NCBI GenBank assembly: GCA_019192545.1
Contig: JAHCMI010000017.1
Coordinates: forward strand, 62,001 to 126,000
Origin: Rivularia sp. MS3
Lineage (GTDB): Bacteria; Cyanobacteriota; Cyanobacteriia; Cyanobacteriales; Nostocaceae
Reading direction: 5' to 3'
Length of the DNA stretch: 64,000 nt
Made by a program: the position numbers and the translations under genes. The notes beneath the pieces were generated by a model. That model was not told where the DNA came from. It did no database searches and saw nothing but the letters and a program-made list of their open reading frames with translations. How positions within the stretch are numbered: position 1 is the first letter of the stretch; the number at the start of each line of letters is the position of its first letter. Of this stretch, positions 35,700 to 44,987 are shown piece after piece.

Positions 35700-36806
35700 T
35701 TACCAGTCATCTTCATTATTATTACGTCTTCTTCTAGAACTTTTACGTTTTTCTAGAGGTGGAAGTTTTTGCCTCTCATCATCGTAATAATTGTCAGTTT
35801 CTCTACGTCTTTCTCGTGCTGGAGGTTCGTATGACTCTAGTTCATCATCGTAATAACTGTCAGTTTCTCTACGTCTTTCTCGTGCTGGAGGTTCGTATGA
35901 CTCTAGTTCATCATCGTAATAATTGTCAATTTCTCTACCTTTTTCTCTAGGGTAAGCTTCTAGTTCATCGTCGTAATAACTGTCAATTTCTCTACCTTTT
36001 TCTCTAGGGTAAGGTTCTCGTTCATCGTCGTAATAACTGTCAATTTCTCTACTTCTTTGTCTAGGGTAAGCTTCGTACTCGTCATCATAATACCCATCAA
36101 TATCTTTACTTCTTTCTTGAGGTGGGCGACGGCGACGATTGCGAGTGCTGTAACTTTCTTCTCTATCATCGCGAATGCGGCGGCTTACTTGATTAAAGAA
36201 GTCTTGACGTAAAACGGGATAATCGCTAACCCATAAATTACGACTGGGAATATATATATCGCTTATTTCTTCAATTCGGCTTAAATCGGGAGTGTTGGAC
36301 ATAACCAACATTTCTGCTACCTGCCCAGGTTTAATAATTTTGTGAGAACTTTTTAACGGTGCTTTGAGTAAAGCAGTAAATCCGCTTTCGTCTCCAACTT
36401 CCAAGTTAATTCGTTTTTCTCGATTTTCTACAATTACTAAATCACCTTTATTGTTGACAGTTTCTTGCTTGCCTACCAATTCTTCAGTAATCCACCAGTC
36501 GAGTACTTTACCGCGAACAAAACCAGCGTATTTGTAACGACGACATTTCCAATTTCGGATACTAGCCCACAATACCGGACCCCATAACCAGTAAAGAGCG
36601 CCAACTAATCCAAAGAAAAATACAACTGGGCCTAAAGGAAGTCGTAAAATTACTTCTATAAGTAAAATTACAGTAGCAATAATCACAGATATTAATAATC
36701 GCTGCAAAAAATCAGAAAATTTTCCCCAATAGTGTTTGTACTGCGAACCGGTGGCAATCAGGGGAACTAGTTGTTCAAATTTTTCGCGTGTCAGTGGGAC
36801 AAGCAT
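35700..36806 (-). CDS. Membrane protein with YYDDE tandem-repeat tail
   Basis: A 368-residue protein. Residues 35-80 form two membrane helices (LLISVIIATVILLIEVILRLP and LGPVVFFFGLVGALYWLWGPVL). Residues 95-210 form a soluble domain with VRGKVLDWWITEELVGKQETV and VSDYPVLRQDFFNQVSRRIRDD. From about 225 the tail has six units of 19 or 22 residues, each with a YYDDE core, e.g. REIDSYYDDELEAYPREKG and RRETDSYYDDELESYEPPA, ending in SSRRRRNNNEDDW. Relatives are sometimes labelled phosphate ABC transporter permease, which the sequence does not support. The tail is charged on both signs and likely disordered. Function unknown. Confidence 0.8.
   Translation of the reverse strand: MLVPLTREKFEQLVPLIATGSQYKHYWGKFSDFLQRLLISVIIATVILLIEVILRLPLGPVVFFFGLVGALYWLWGPVLWASIRNWKCRRYKYAGFVRGKVLDWWITEELVGKQETVNNKGDLVIVENREKRINLEVGDESGFTALLKAPLKSSHKIIKPGQVAEMLVMSNTPDLSRIEEISDIYIPSRNLWVSDYPVLRQDFFNQVSRRIRDDREESYSTRNRRRRPPQERSKDIDGYYDDEYEAYPRQRSREIDSYYDDEREPYPREKGREIDSYYDDELEAYPREKGREIDNYYDDELESYEPPARERRRETDSYYDDELESYEPPARERRRETDNYYDDERQKLPPLEKRKSSRRRRNNNEDDW
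35770..36110 (-). repeat. In-frame tandem repeat encoding YYDDE units
   Basis: Two adjacent 66-bp units (starting near 35793 and 35859) are almost identical in DNA, followed by three 57-bp units and a more diverged one. All keep the reading frame. Near-identity at the DNA level suggests recent gain of units by slippage or unequal recombination. Confidence 0.85.
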
Positions 36807-36960
36807 TTTAGATTTTAAATTTTAGATTTTGCGGAAAGTTGCGGTGCGGGGGTTCCCCCCGTTGAGCAAACTTTTTAAGACGGATGTTGGATTATAGGAC
36901 ACTAATTAAAGTTTTTTGCTTCATAATAAGTGTCCGAGGTTATAAACTTAAGATTTCAAC

Positions 36961-37791
36961 TTAAAGAATCTTCTCTAATCCATATACTAACGACTTTAGC
37001 TGAAGAATTTTGCGAATTGCTAATAAAACTCCTGGCATGTAGCAAGTTCTATCGCTGGTATCGTGTCTTAAAGTATAAATTTGACCGGATGCGCCAAAGA
37101 TAACTTCTTGATGAGCAATTAAACCGGGTAAGCGAACGCTGTGAATCCTGATTCCCTCGTCGGCTTGGCTTCCTCGCGCTCCTGCTATGTGTTCGGTTTC
37201 ATTCACTATCGCTTGGTTGTAGGTTTTACCTAATTCTCCCAACATTTGAGCAGTTTTGATTGCTGTGCCGCTGGGTGCATCTGCTTTTTGGTTGTGGTGA
37301 AGTTCGATGATTTCAACATGGTCAAAATATTTCGATGCTGTAACTGCCGCTTGCTGAAGTAGTACCATTCCGATGGAGAAATTAGGAATAATTAAACATC
37401 CAGTAGAAGCTTTATCGGCAAAATCTGCTAAATCTTTCAATTGTTCTGCACTTAACCCAGTAGTTCCAACTACAGGACGTACTCCATAGGCGATCGCGCT
37501 GCGAATGTTGTCGTACACGCAATCGGGATGCGTAAAATCAACTACTACACCGGGCTGTTTCCCTTGGGAAGCAAAAGCCAGCATCGGCTCCATTTGATTG
37601 GTAATCGGAACTTCTAGAGCTTCGCCTAGGCCAGCTAACTCACCAGCATCTTTGTCTTGATGTTCCGGACTTGTATCGATTGCGCCGACTAAATCCATAT
37701 CGGGTGCTTCCGACACAGCCTTTATCACCTCTCGACCCATTTTTCCCGCAGCACCATTAACAACAACTGGTATCGGTCCTTGATTAGCCAT
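36961..37791 (-). CDS. dapB: 4-hydroxy-tetrahydrodipicolinate reductase
   Basis: DapB of the lysine/diaminopimelate pathway, 276 residues, reducing the product of DapA with NAD(P)H. The N-terminal Rossmann motif [41 protein letters not shown], the active-site [15 protein letters not shown] with catalytic His and Lys, and the C-terminal [21 protein letters not shown] and [15 protein letters not shown] are all present. It supplies meso-diaminopimelate for peptidoglycan and lysine. The gene is monocistronic. Confidence 0.97.
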   Translation of the reverse strand: MANQGPIPVVVNGAAGKMGREVIKAVSEAPDMDLVGAIDTSPEHQDKDAGELAGLGEALEVPITNQMEPMLAFASQGKQPGVVVDFTHPDCVYDNIRSAIAYGVRPVVGTTGLSAEQLKDLADFADKASTGCLIIPNFSIGMVLLQQAAVTASKYFDHVEIIELHHNQKADAPSGTAIKTAQMLGELGKTYNQAIVNETEHIAGARGSQADEGIRIHSVRLPGLIAHQEVIFGASGQIYTLRHDTSDRTCYMPGVLLAIRKILQLKSLVYGLEKIL

Positions 37792-38360
37792 ATTTCTACT
37801 TTATATTTTTACTTTAAAATCCACAAACGAATTGTAGACCCTGTTTAGTTTTTGGGGAAGACGGAGGGGGAAGAGGAGCCACTGCGTTGCCGAGGTTCCC
37901 AAGCCACTCTCGTGCGCGGGTTCCCCGCGTTGAGAGAAGTGGCGCTCGGTTGAAGCAAGTGGCGTGGGGAAGAAAATTGATAACTCCTAACTGTTCGCTG
38001 TTCGCTGTTTATGGAACTTGGCTAATATTTTGGCAGTCGATGATTTAAACTTGCGATAAAATTATTTCTTGTCTTGATTGGTTGTGAGATATCTCGTTAA
38101 ACTGTTTTCACTTCCATTTTGACTGTTAAGGTGTAAAAAGTATTCGGGGTGAAGTATTTTTGAGGTTGGAAGTTATGGCTTTTTTTTAACCTATCTTGCT
38201 TCTTTTCCTTGCCTACCTAATATTCTCTATTAAACAACGGCTATTTTTACGTCATACGGTAGATACGGTCTACATTGTATAAAATTGACTGAGCAGCTAT
38301 CAATGGGCGTGAAAAAATAAAAGCCGTAAAGCTTTGCTAGTTACAACGGTTCTCAGATAC
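37792..38360. other. Spacer with GC-rich dispersed hairpin repeats
   Basis: At about 37880-37980 there are GC-rich palindromic pieces such as GCGCGGGTTCCCCGCG and repeated AAGTGGCG words, like those seen at 36845 (GCGGGGGTTCCCCCCG) and 42120. These are dispersed intergenic repeats. The remainder is AT-rich and should carry the promoter of the small exported protein gene that follows. Confidence 0.55.
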
Positions 38361-38723
38361 ATGAACAAAAAATTCTTTCTTAAATTACTTTCGAGTCCGG
38401 TATTGTTTTCGTCTATGGTGTCGATGGCGGTTTTTACTCAGCCAGCTAGCGCTAACGAAACAGTTAACTCTACCCCCAGACAATTTTCTTGCGGACGGAG
38501 AGCCACTGTAGCTATGGCAAATCGTAGCGTAGGCTGTACCCGTTTACGGCAGAGAAATTCTACACCTAATGTTAATGGACAAAAAGGTTTGCTTCCTAAC
38601 GAAGTACCTGAATTAGAATTTACTGACGAAGAAAGTGATGCTTCTGTTGCTTTGTTTGGCTGTGATTGCCCAGCTTGCTTAAATGCTCTACGTCAAATAC
38701 GCGGTTTGCCTCCTATGACATAA
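38361..38723 (+). CDS. Small exported protein ending in a GCxCxxC motif
   Basis: A 120-residue protein starting MNKKFFLKLLSSPV, with a signal peptide ending near QPASANET (about residue 32). An open frame extends 9 codons upstream from TTG, but the ATG fits the signal peptide. The mature part has two single Cys (FSCGRRATV, SVGCTRL), an acidic stretch (EVPELEFTDEESDAS) and a C-terminal FGCDCPACLNALRQI. I do not recognise the family. A similar ending (LGCKCAYCV) occurs in the exported protein at 44988. The Cys cluster could bind metal or heme-like cofactor or be modified; none is proven. It has its own terminator. Confidence 0.75.
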   Translation: MNKKFFLKLLSSPVLFSSMVSMAVFTQPASANETVNSTPRQFSCGRRATVAMANRSVGCTRLRQRNSTPNVNGQKGLLPNEVPELEFTDEESDASVALFGCDCPACLNALRQIRGLPPMT

Positions 38724-38840
38724 ATGCACATCTTGCAGCAGCTTTCATAAATCCGGTTTATTTGTGATTTGATCAATAGAAACCGGTTGGATGCAAGATT
38801 TGAGTTTAAATAGTCTTTTGGCAAAAAAATACAAATAAAG

Positions 38841-38879
38841 GTCAGAGGTAATATGATTAGTTGCTTCTGACTTTTTTTT
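38841..38879 (+). terminator. Rho-independent terminator
   Basis: Stem GTCAGAGGTAA / TTGCTTCTGAC (11 pairs with two G-U) and a ten-base loop is followed by eight T. About 118 bp after the small exported protein gene. The 38724-39115 spacer also holds a CCGGTTT / AAACCGG inverted repeat at about 38754-38797. Confidence 0.8.
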
Positions 38880-39115
38880 GCAGTGGAGATTAGTGTTGTG
38901 TGTCATTAGTTTTGCGAGGTTTTGTAACGGTTATAAACTGTTGTAAAAAAACCTTCTAGAGCGCAGAGCAACCACAGAAAGAGAATTGAAAATCATGAGT
39001 GTATAAATTTGGCAACTCGTTTTTTGTAATTGGTAATTGAGAACTGTCCTAATTGCTGTGAGATAATTTAAACTCAAAGTGATAGGTTTTTATAGTTCTG
39101 TATCAAAAACTTGTA

Positions 39116-39547
39116 ATGAACGATACTTTACCACCGGCTCTTGCTAAAATTGTTAAACGCTTTCAACGTGCAACTGAACCTAAGCGCCGCTACGAACAAT
39201 TAATTTGGTACGGCCAAAAACTTGCTGAATTTCCAGAATCGGAAAAGACACCAGAAAATAAAGTTCCCGGCTGCGTTTCTCAGGTATTCGTGACTGCTTC
39301 TTTAAATGACAACAAAATCACTTTTCAAGGCGATTCTGATTCACAATTAACTAAAGGTTTATTAGCACTTTTAATTGAAGGCTTAAATGGCTCAACACCT
39401 ACAGAAATTGTTCAACTGACTCCTGATTTTATTCAAGAAACGGGTTTGAATGTCAGTTTAACTCCTTCACGTGCTAATGGTTTCTATAATATTTTTAAAA
39501 CTATGCAGAAAAAGGCATTGGAATCGCAAGAATCCGTGTCAAATTGA
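39116..39547 (+). CDS. sufE: SufE cysteine-desulfurase sulfur acceptor
   Basis: SufE-family protein of 143 residues that takes persulfide sulfur from SufS and passes it to the SUF Fe-S scaffold. The key Cys is in NKVPGCVSQVFV near residue 52. Further family landmarks are RYEQLIWYGQKLAEFP and the C-terminal SRANGFYNIFKTM. Length is normal. It stands alone rather than in a suf operon, as is usual in cyanobacteria. Confidence 0.95.
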   Translation: MNDTLPPALAKIVKRFQRATEPKRRYEQLIWYGQKLAEFPESEKTPENKVPGCVSQVFVTASLNDNKITFQGDSDSQLTKGLLALLIEGLNGSTPTEIVQLTPDFIQETGLNVSLTPSRANGFYNIFKTMQKKALESQESVSN

Positions 39548-39689
39548 ACTACAGTTAATTGCAAAATAAATGATACATTGAGGCTGTTAATTGAGGGAAA
39601 GGCTGCATTTGTTGATAAAAGCATGTAATAACTTTAACCTTTAGCTTTTAACTTTTGATTTTTGATTCGCAGGCAGGAATAATTGCAGA

Positions 39690-40610
39690 ATGACGACAGG
39701 TTTCTCATCTATCGAAACGAACGCTAGGATTGGCGGAGTAGTAGAAAAATTTGTGTGGAATAGGGAAGAGCAAGATTTTCCTATAGTTTATGAATCTTTG
39801 GGTGGAGGCTCCCCAGTATTGCTTTTTCCGGCATTTAGTACGGTTTCCATGCGTTCGGAAATGAGCGGAATCGCAAAACGAATTTCCCATCAATATAAAG
39901 CAATAGCGATTGATTTTCCCGGTTTTGGAGATTCCGGTCGCCCTAAAGCCGATTATGGTCCTGCTTTATACAGAGATTTTATAGAAGATTTTGTATTAAC
40001 TACTTTTGAGAAAAAACCTGTTTCCGTAGTTGCCGCAGGTCACAGCGCTCCTTATGTTTTATGGTTAGCAAGTAAATATCCTCAAGTGTTTTCTCGGATA
40101 GTTCTTGTAGCACCAACTTGGCGCGGTCCTTTAGCTGTTATGGGTGTGAATGGAATTATCAGGAACTTAGTTAAGCAAGTAGTTAGATTGCCAATTATTG
40201 GTCAATTTCTTTATAAGCTCAATACCTTACCATCGTTTTTAAAGTTCATGTATCGTCGTCACGTTTATGTCGATGCAGAAAAATTAACTCCGAATTTTAT
40301 TGAAGATAAATGGGAAAGCACTCAGCAGCCTGGAGGAAGATTTGCTCCTGCTGCGTTTGTAACTGGATGTCTGGATCTTGTCAGCAGAAGAAGCGATTTA
40401 CTGGGATTGGTGAGAAAGGTATCGGTACCGATTATGGTGGTAATCGCAAAATCTTCTCCTAGATCGTCACGGCAAGAAATGGAAGCCATCGCCAACTTAC
40501 CAGGAGTTGAGAGCGTGGTGCTCGAAGGCTCTTTAGGAATGCATGAGGAATATCCAGATATAGTTGCTGAAGAAATTTTGCCTTTTTTAGGAGCTACTGT
40601 GAGTCTTTGA
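39690..40610 (+). CDS. Alpha/beta fold hydrolase
   Basis: A 306-residue alpha/beta hydrolase. Landmarks are VLLFPAFSTVSMRSEM near residue 45, AIDFPGFGDSGRPKADYG, the nucleophile elbow AAGHSAPYVLWLA (GHSAP, so Ala-Pro follow the Ser instead of a Gly), a cap region rich in basic residues (PSFLKFMYRRHVYVDAEKL), and LGMHEEYPDIVAEEI with the likely His. The substrate cannot be predicted. It follows sufE by 140 bp but no functional tie is evident. Confidence 0.85.
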   Translation: MTTGFSSIETNARIGGVVEKFVWNREEQDFPIVYESLGGGSPVLLFPAFSTVSMRSEMSGIAKRISHQYKAIAIDFPGFGDSGRPKADYGPALYRDFIEDFVLTTFEKKPVSVVAAGHSAPYVLWLASKYPQVFSRIVLVAPTWRGPLAVMGVNGIIRNLVKQVVRLPIIGQFLYKLNTLPSFLKFMYRRHVYVDAEKLTPNFIEDKWESTQQPGGRFAPAAFVTGCLDLVSRRSDLLGLVRKVSVPIMVVIAKSSPRSSRQEMEAIANLPGVESVVLEGSLGMHEEYPDIVAEEILPFLGATVSL

Positions 40611-40933
40611 CAGAAGGCTTTGTTTTAGGAAAATTAAACGTAGCTAGAACCTGTTGATAGGAATTCCAAGCCTGGAGGCTAAGAAGGAAAATAAACAAAG
40701 AAAAATCAAATAAATTTTTAATTTGTACTGATGTTGCTTGCTGATAATTGACTATTAGTTTATTAGACAAAAGAGCCAGGAGGGCATTGCTTATTAATTG
40801 GACAATGCTAAATCTCTACACCACTTTTGTTATGTAGTTAACAAATTTTATACATCTTTGTCAGCAACATCGGTTTTTTTTGTATATTATTTGTGTCTGT
40901 AAAACATTGATTAAATAAGCATCTGAAATATAT
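40611..40933. other. Spacer upstream of the CobW-family gene
   Basis: AT-rich, with a purine-rich AGGAGG at about 40780 that precedes only a 16-codon frame. No Zur-box-like palindrome is visible before the CobW-family gene. Nothing else seen. Confidence 0.5.
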
Positions 40934-41902
40934 ATGGTTAATACAGCAACAAGCGTAGTACCTGTAACAGTTTTGACTGGTTATTTAGGAGCGGGAAAAA
41001 CAACTTTATTAAATCGGATTCTGACTTACGAACATGGTAAGAAGGTAGCGGTAATAGTTAATGAGTTTGGCGAAGTTGGTATTGATAATCAATTGGTTAT
41101 CGATACTGATGAAGAAATTTTCGAGATGAACAACGGCTGTATTTGCTGTACTGTTCGCGGTGACTTAATGCGGATTATCGGTAATTTAATGAAGCGTCGC
41201 GATAAATTTGACCATTTAGTCATTGAAACTACTGGTTTGGCAGATCCAGCGCCGGTGATTCAGACATTCTTCGTTGATGAAGATATGCGCGAGCAATTGC
41301 TACTTGATGCTGTGGTGACTGTGGTTGATGCCAAGCATATTTGGCAACATTGGGATGCTGATGAAGCTCAAGAACAAATCGCATTCGCTGACGTAATTTT
41401 GATTAATAAAACAGATTTGGTTTCCTCAGAGCAGCTAGAAGAATTGGAAAATAAAATTCGGGGAATGAACGCGATCGCTAAAATTCATCGTACCCAAGAT
41501 GCAAAGTTAGAAATGGATGCATTGCTTGGTGTAAAAGCGTTTGACTTGGATAGAGCTTTAGAAATCGATCCAGAATTTTTAGGTGAAGATGCTCACGAGC
41601 ATGATGAGGATGTTTACTCGGTTGCTTTGGTGGAAGAAGGCGAACTTGATGGTGATAAGTTGGATAAATGGTTGAGTAATTTACTACAAACCCAAGGCCC
41701 CGATATCTTCCGTACCAAAGGAATTTTAACTATTGCTGGTGAAGAAAACCGGTTTGTATTCCAAGGTGTACATATGTTATTAGATGGTAGACCAGATAGA
41801 CCTTGGAAGGAAAACGAAACTCGTAAAAATGAGCTTGTGTTTATTGGGCGTAATCTTGATGAAGCGAAGTTGAGAGAAGAATTTAAGGCTTGTGTAGCGT
41901 AG
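40934..41902 (+). CDS. CobW/COG0523 family GTPase, metal chaperone type
   Basis: G3E P-loop GTPase, 322 residues. Walker A TGYLGAGKTTLL near residue 15, the metal-binding CxCC in NNGCICCTVRGD near 70, IETTGLADPAP (switch/Walker B side), and INKTDLV as the guanine motif. A His/Asp stretch (DAHEHDED) lies near 225, and the C-terminal CobW_C domain holds TKGILTIAGEENRFVFQGVHML. Relatives deliver zinc, cobalt or other metals to client proteins. No metal-responsive operator or clear client gene is adjacent, so the metal is unknown. Confidence 0.92.
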   Translation: MVNTATSVVPVTVLTGYLGAGKTTLLNRILTYEHGKKVAVIVNEFGEVGIDNQLVIDTDEEIFEMNNGCICCTVRGDLMRIIGNLMKRRDKFDHLVIETTGLADPAPVIQTFFVDEDMREQLLLDAVVTVVDAKHIWQHWDADEAQEQIAFADVILINKTDLVSSEQLEELENKIRGMNAIAKIHRTQDAKLEMDALLGVKAFDLDRALEIDPEFLGEDAHEHDEDVYSVALVEEGELDGDKLDKWLSNLLQTQGPDIFRTKGILTIAGEENRFVFQGVHMLLDGRPDRPWKENETRKNELVFIGRNLDEAKLREEFKACVA

Positions 41903-42362
41903 ATTGTGAGAGGGGGAGAGGGGGAAGAATTAATAACTCCTCACTCCTAACTCTTGACTATAGGAATCCGGTTTGAATATTGAAAACAATTAAGTACTTG
42001 CAGGGTGTGTTATGGCTTCAGCCGTGAGCGCACCGAAATGTATATATGATGGTGCGTTGCGCGCAGCAAGCAACACAACGGCAGTATTGGGGGAGGAAAA
42101 TCCACACCCGGACACTTGCTCGTACTGCGGGAACCTCCGCAACGCAGTGTCCTCCCAATCTGCCTCCCCTACGTGTTTTATGCCCTCTGGGCACGCTGCG
42201 CTAACAAAAATCTGCGGAGTAATCCTATATTAGACGTAATGCGAGAATAACTGTCACGAAGTGACAATGATTTTAGAAAGCTTGCTCAAAGGTTCCCTGT
42301 AAGCATTGAATTTTTGGTATTTTCACAACTTATAATAAAGATTTATATTTAGTAAATTAAAA
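41903..42362. repeat. Repeat-rich spacer
   Basis: Holds CTCCTAACTC units, a GGTGCGTTGCGC-type piece, GCGGGAACCTCCGCAACGCAGTG, and TATGCCCTCTGGGCACGCTGCGCTAAC, all resembling dispersed intergenic repeats seen elsewhere in the window (22750, 54910, 57070). An open frame of 73 codons here is made of these repeats and is not called as a gene. Confidence 0.6.
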
Positions 42363-42731
42363 GTGGTTGATATTACATCAGCAACAGCCCTTATTTCTTC
42401 AGTTGTGGCATTATTCGGTAGTTACATTTCATACCGCCAGGTACGTCAGGGGATACAGCGTCTTGAAGTAGAGCAGAAAAAAATTGAAGCTCAATTTGGG
42501 CAAGAACTATCTGCTGAAAGATCGGTGCAAAAGCTTCTTGAATGTACAAAATGGAAAAGAAGAACATTTAATACGCTTAAATATCATCTGGGTGGGTTTG
42601 AAGATGATGAACTCCGAAAAATACTTATCCGAGCAGGTGCAATTCGTTTTGAAGAAGATGTTGAGACTTGGGGGCTTTTAGAAAGAAACATAATTGAACT
42701 AGAACGAGAATCGTTTACCGAAAAATTCTGA
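42363..42731 (+). CDS. Unknown small membrane-anchored protein
   Basis: A 122-residue protein starting at GTG. The N-terminus has one hydrophobic helix (SATALISSVVALFGSYISY), followed by a charged helix (LEVEQKKIEAQFGQELSAERSV). The C-terminal half, FNTLKYHLGGFEDDELRKILIRAGAIRFEEDVETWGLLERN, resembles a small domain that I have seen in other cyanobacterial hypothetical proteins, possibly winged-helix like; no function is known. There is no good ribosome-binding site. It lies just before a WD40 gene. Confidence 0.62.
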   Translation: MVDITSATALISSVVALFGSYISYRQVRQGIQRLEVEQKKIEAQFGQELSAERSVQKLLECTKWKRRTFNTLKYHLGGFEDDELRKILIRAGAIRFEEDVETWGLLERNIIELERESFTEKF

Positions 42732-42797
42732 CACTGTTTTTAGGGAAAATCTCTAAAACTACACACAGTGTCCTCAAAATCTAAAATCCAAAATCTC

Positions 42798-43844
42798 ATG
42801 AGCCAATCTACCGTCAATTCCCAAGAATTTTCCCTTATCTCATCGCAAACTCTTTCGGATTACGTTACTGCTGTTGCTTTCTCGCCACAAGGAGATATTT
42901 TAACTGCGACTTCTGCTGCTGGGGAAGTTGTATTTTGGCAAAATGGTAAATTAGAAACTTTGCAATCTGGGAATGGTGAGTCTGTTGATTGCGTTGCTTT
43001 TTCTTATGATGGTAAATTTATCGCTGCTGCTGGGCAAAGCGGACAAGTTAAAATTTGGCAGGGCAATGATTTAATTGCAACTTTGGATGGATTTGGCTGG
43101 GTTGATAAATTGGCTTGGAGTCCTAAATGCAATCATTTAGCTTTCAGTTTGGGACGTAAAATACAGGTTTGGGATGCTGACTCAAAAAGTTTAGTTGTCA
43201 ATTTAAGTTTTGATAATTCTTCTGCTCTAGGCATTGATTGGCGAAATGATGGTAAATATCTTGCTATCGGCGGACATCGAGGAGTTAAAGTTTGGAATAC
43301 TCAAAGCTGGAATGACGAACCATATATTTTGGATATTCCTTCCACAAGTTTAGCAATGGCTTGGTCTGCTGATGGAAAGTATCTTGCTTCTGGTAACATG
43401 GACAAAACTATTGCTGTTGTCGAAAGCGAATTACTACTTTCGGAAGATGACCCGCAACCGTGGATTATGCATGGTTTTCCCGGTAAAATACGTCAAGTTG
43501 CATGGTCACAAATAGATACAAATATAGGTGCCCCTTTACTTGCTTGCTCTAGCATGGACGGAATAGTCTTGTGGGAAAAACAACCCGGTGAAGATTCCGA
43601 TTGGGAAGGAGGGATTTTAACCAATCATGCCGGTATTATTCAGGCGATCGCCTTCGCTCCTAATAGCTTTTTACTGGCTTCTGCTGCTAGCGATGGCTGG
43701 CTGTGTTTGTGGCAAGATGCTCGGGAAGTTTCCCAAATTATTACTGGTGTTGCCGATGGTTTTACCTGTATGGATTGGCATCCTCAAGCAAGTAAAATTG
43801 CCGCAGGTGGGGAAAATGGGGAGTTGTTGATTTGGGGAAAGTAG
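42798..43844 (+). CDS. WD40 repeat protein
   Basis: A beta-propeller protein of 348 residues, about seven WD40 blades. Recurrent elements are VTAVAFSPQGDILTATSAAGEVVFWQ, VDCVAFSYDGKFIAAAGQSGQVKIWQ, LAMAWSADGKYLASGNMDKTI and IQAIAFAPNSFLLASAASDGWLCLWQ. The ATG at 42798 (MSQSTVNSQEF) is preferred over a GTG ten codons upstream. There is no kinase or other fused domain, unlike many cyanobacterial WD40 proteins, so it is likely a free scaffold. Partners are unknown. Confidence 0.9.
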   Translation: MSQSTVNSQEFSLISSQTLSDYVTAVAFSPQGDILTATSAAGEVVFWQNGKLETLQSGNGESVDCVAFSYDGKFIAAAGQSGQVKIWQGNDLIATLDGFGWVDKLAWSPKCNHLAFSLGRKIQVWDADSKSLVVNLSFDNSSALGIDWRNDGKYLAIGGHRGVKVWNTQSWNDEPYILDIPSTSLAMAWSADGKYLASGNMDKTIAVVESELLLSEDDPQPWIMHGFPGKIRQVAWSQIDTNIGAPLLACSSMDGIVLWEKQPGEDSDWEGGILTNHAGIIQAIAFAPNSFLLASAASDGWLCLWQDAREVSQIITGVADGFTCMDWHPQASKIAAGGENGELLIWGK

Positions 43845-43969
43845 TATTTGATCAAAAATCTTAAGACAGATAAATAATATCTATCAGCTACCTCTAAAGT
43901 CTGTTAGGAAAAACCCATAAAAGTGACAAGATAAGATAATCGCTTTTTTCAGTTTATTGAAGTTTTAAT

Positions 43970-44848
43970 ATGAGTCGTAACGGGGAACAAGAGCCAGATG
44001 AACTCAGCGAGTCTCGTGCTAGCGAATTAGGATTAGGGGAAGACGAAAAACGAAAAATCGATGAACTTGGACGTGCTAAAGCTATTGTTATCCATGAGGT
44101 TATTCGCTTAGAAGGAGAACATGAATTACAGCGTCCATCTTTAGCTTTAGCTTTTTCTGGATTAGCTGCTGGTTTATCGATGGGGTTTTCGTTAGTTGCT
44201 GAAGGCTTAATTTACTCTGCGTTACCGGATGAAGCTTGGCGTACTTTAATCGCTAGCTTTGGCTACACAATCGGTTTTTTGATTGTAATATTAGGTCGTC
44301 AAGAATTGTTTACTGAGAAGACTCTAACGCCGATTTTACCTTTATTTAACGAGCTAACCGCTCAGAGATTTGGACGAGTAATACGACTTTGGGCGATTGT
44401 TTTAGCAAGTAATTTGATTGGTGGTTTAATATTTGCTGCGATTATTGGTTATTCCGAAATTTTCTCTGAAGATGTACGTCAGGGATTTGCCGAAATTGCC
44501 CGCAAGGAAATGCAAGGTGGATTTGGGAATCTGATATTGCGGGGAATATTTGCAGGATGGCTAATTGCACTTTTAACTTGGTTACTTCCCTCCGTACCAA
44601 ACTCCCGATTAAGCATTATTATCATCATTACCTACTTGGTAAAACTAGCTGGATTAGCTCACATTATTGCTGGCTCAATCGCCGTTTTTTACCTGATTAT
44701 CAGCCAAGCAATCACCTGGGGTGAATATTTCGGAGAATTTGCGATTGCTACTTTGCTGGGTAATGTTATCGGTGGTGTTTCTTTCGTTGCAGCTCTTAAT
44801 TATGGACAAATTGCGCCTCAAAATAAGCACGGCAAAAATCACCGCTGA
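43970..44848 (+). CDS. Formate/nitrite transporter (FNT) family protein, YfdC-like
   Basis: FNT-family membrane channel, 292 residues. After a charged cytosolic N-terminus (EDEKRKIDELGRAKAIVIHEVIR) six helices are visible: LALAFSGLAAGLSMGFSLVA, LIASFGYTIGFLIVILGRQELF, LWAIVLASNLIGGLIFAAII, the ILRGIFAGWLIALLTWLLP segment, a helix near 235 with LVKLAGLAHIIAGSIAVFYL, and EFAIATLLGNVIGGVSFVAAL. GRQELFTE and LAHIIAGS are characteristic FNT positions, with a central His. The long N-terminus is like YfdC. Substrate, a small monovalent anion, is unknown. Confidence 0.9.
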   Translation: MSRNGEQEPDELSESRASELGLGEDEKRKIDELGRAKAIVIHEVIRLEGEHELQRPSLALAFSGLAAGLSMGFSLVAEGLIYSALPDEAWRTLIASFGYTIGFLIVILGRQELFTEKTLTPILPLFNELTAQRFGRVIRLWAIVLASNLIGGLIFAAIIGYSEIFSEDVRQGFAEIARKEMQGGFGNLILRGIFAGWLIALLTWLLPSVPNSRLSIIIIITYLVKLAGLAHIIAGSIAVFYLIISQAITWGEYFGEFAIATLLGNVIGGVSFVAALNYGQIAPQNKHGKNHR

Positions 44849-44987
44849 CAGTAATTATAAATATGTCGATTGCGTAGGCACTAAATTTAGAACCCAAAGT
44901 CTACGATACTATCGCCTGTCAACTCAGTAATTCTCAAGATATGATAGTTACTTAAGCAGATACCGTAAACTATTTAAATTACAAACT

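Noticed and set aside
35759-35950. Plus-strand frame with repeated HHRNNCQFLY units
   Set aside because: Antisense translation of the YYDDE tandem repeat; periodicity comes from the real gene.
40775-40845. 16-codon frame behind AGGAGG before the CobW-family gene
   Set aside because: TTG start, very short, composition like spacer, no recognised small protein.
42012-42233. 73-codon frame after the CobW-family gene
   Set aside because: Composed of dispersed intergenic palindromes (GGGCACGCTGCGCTAAC type); the protein is low-complexity and matches nothing recognised.
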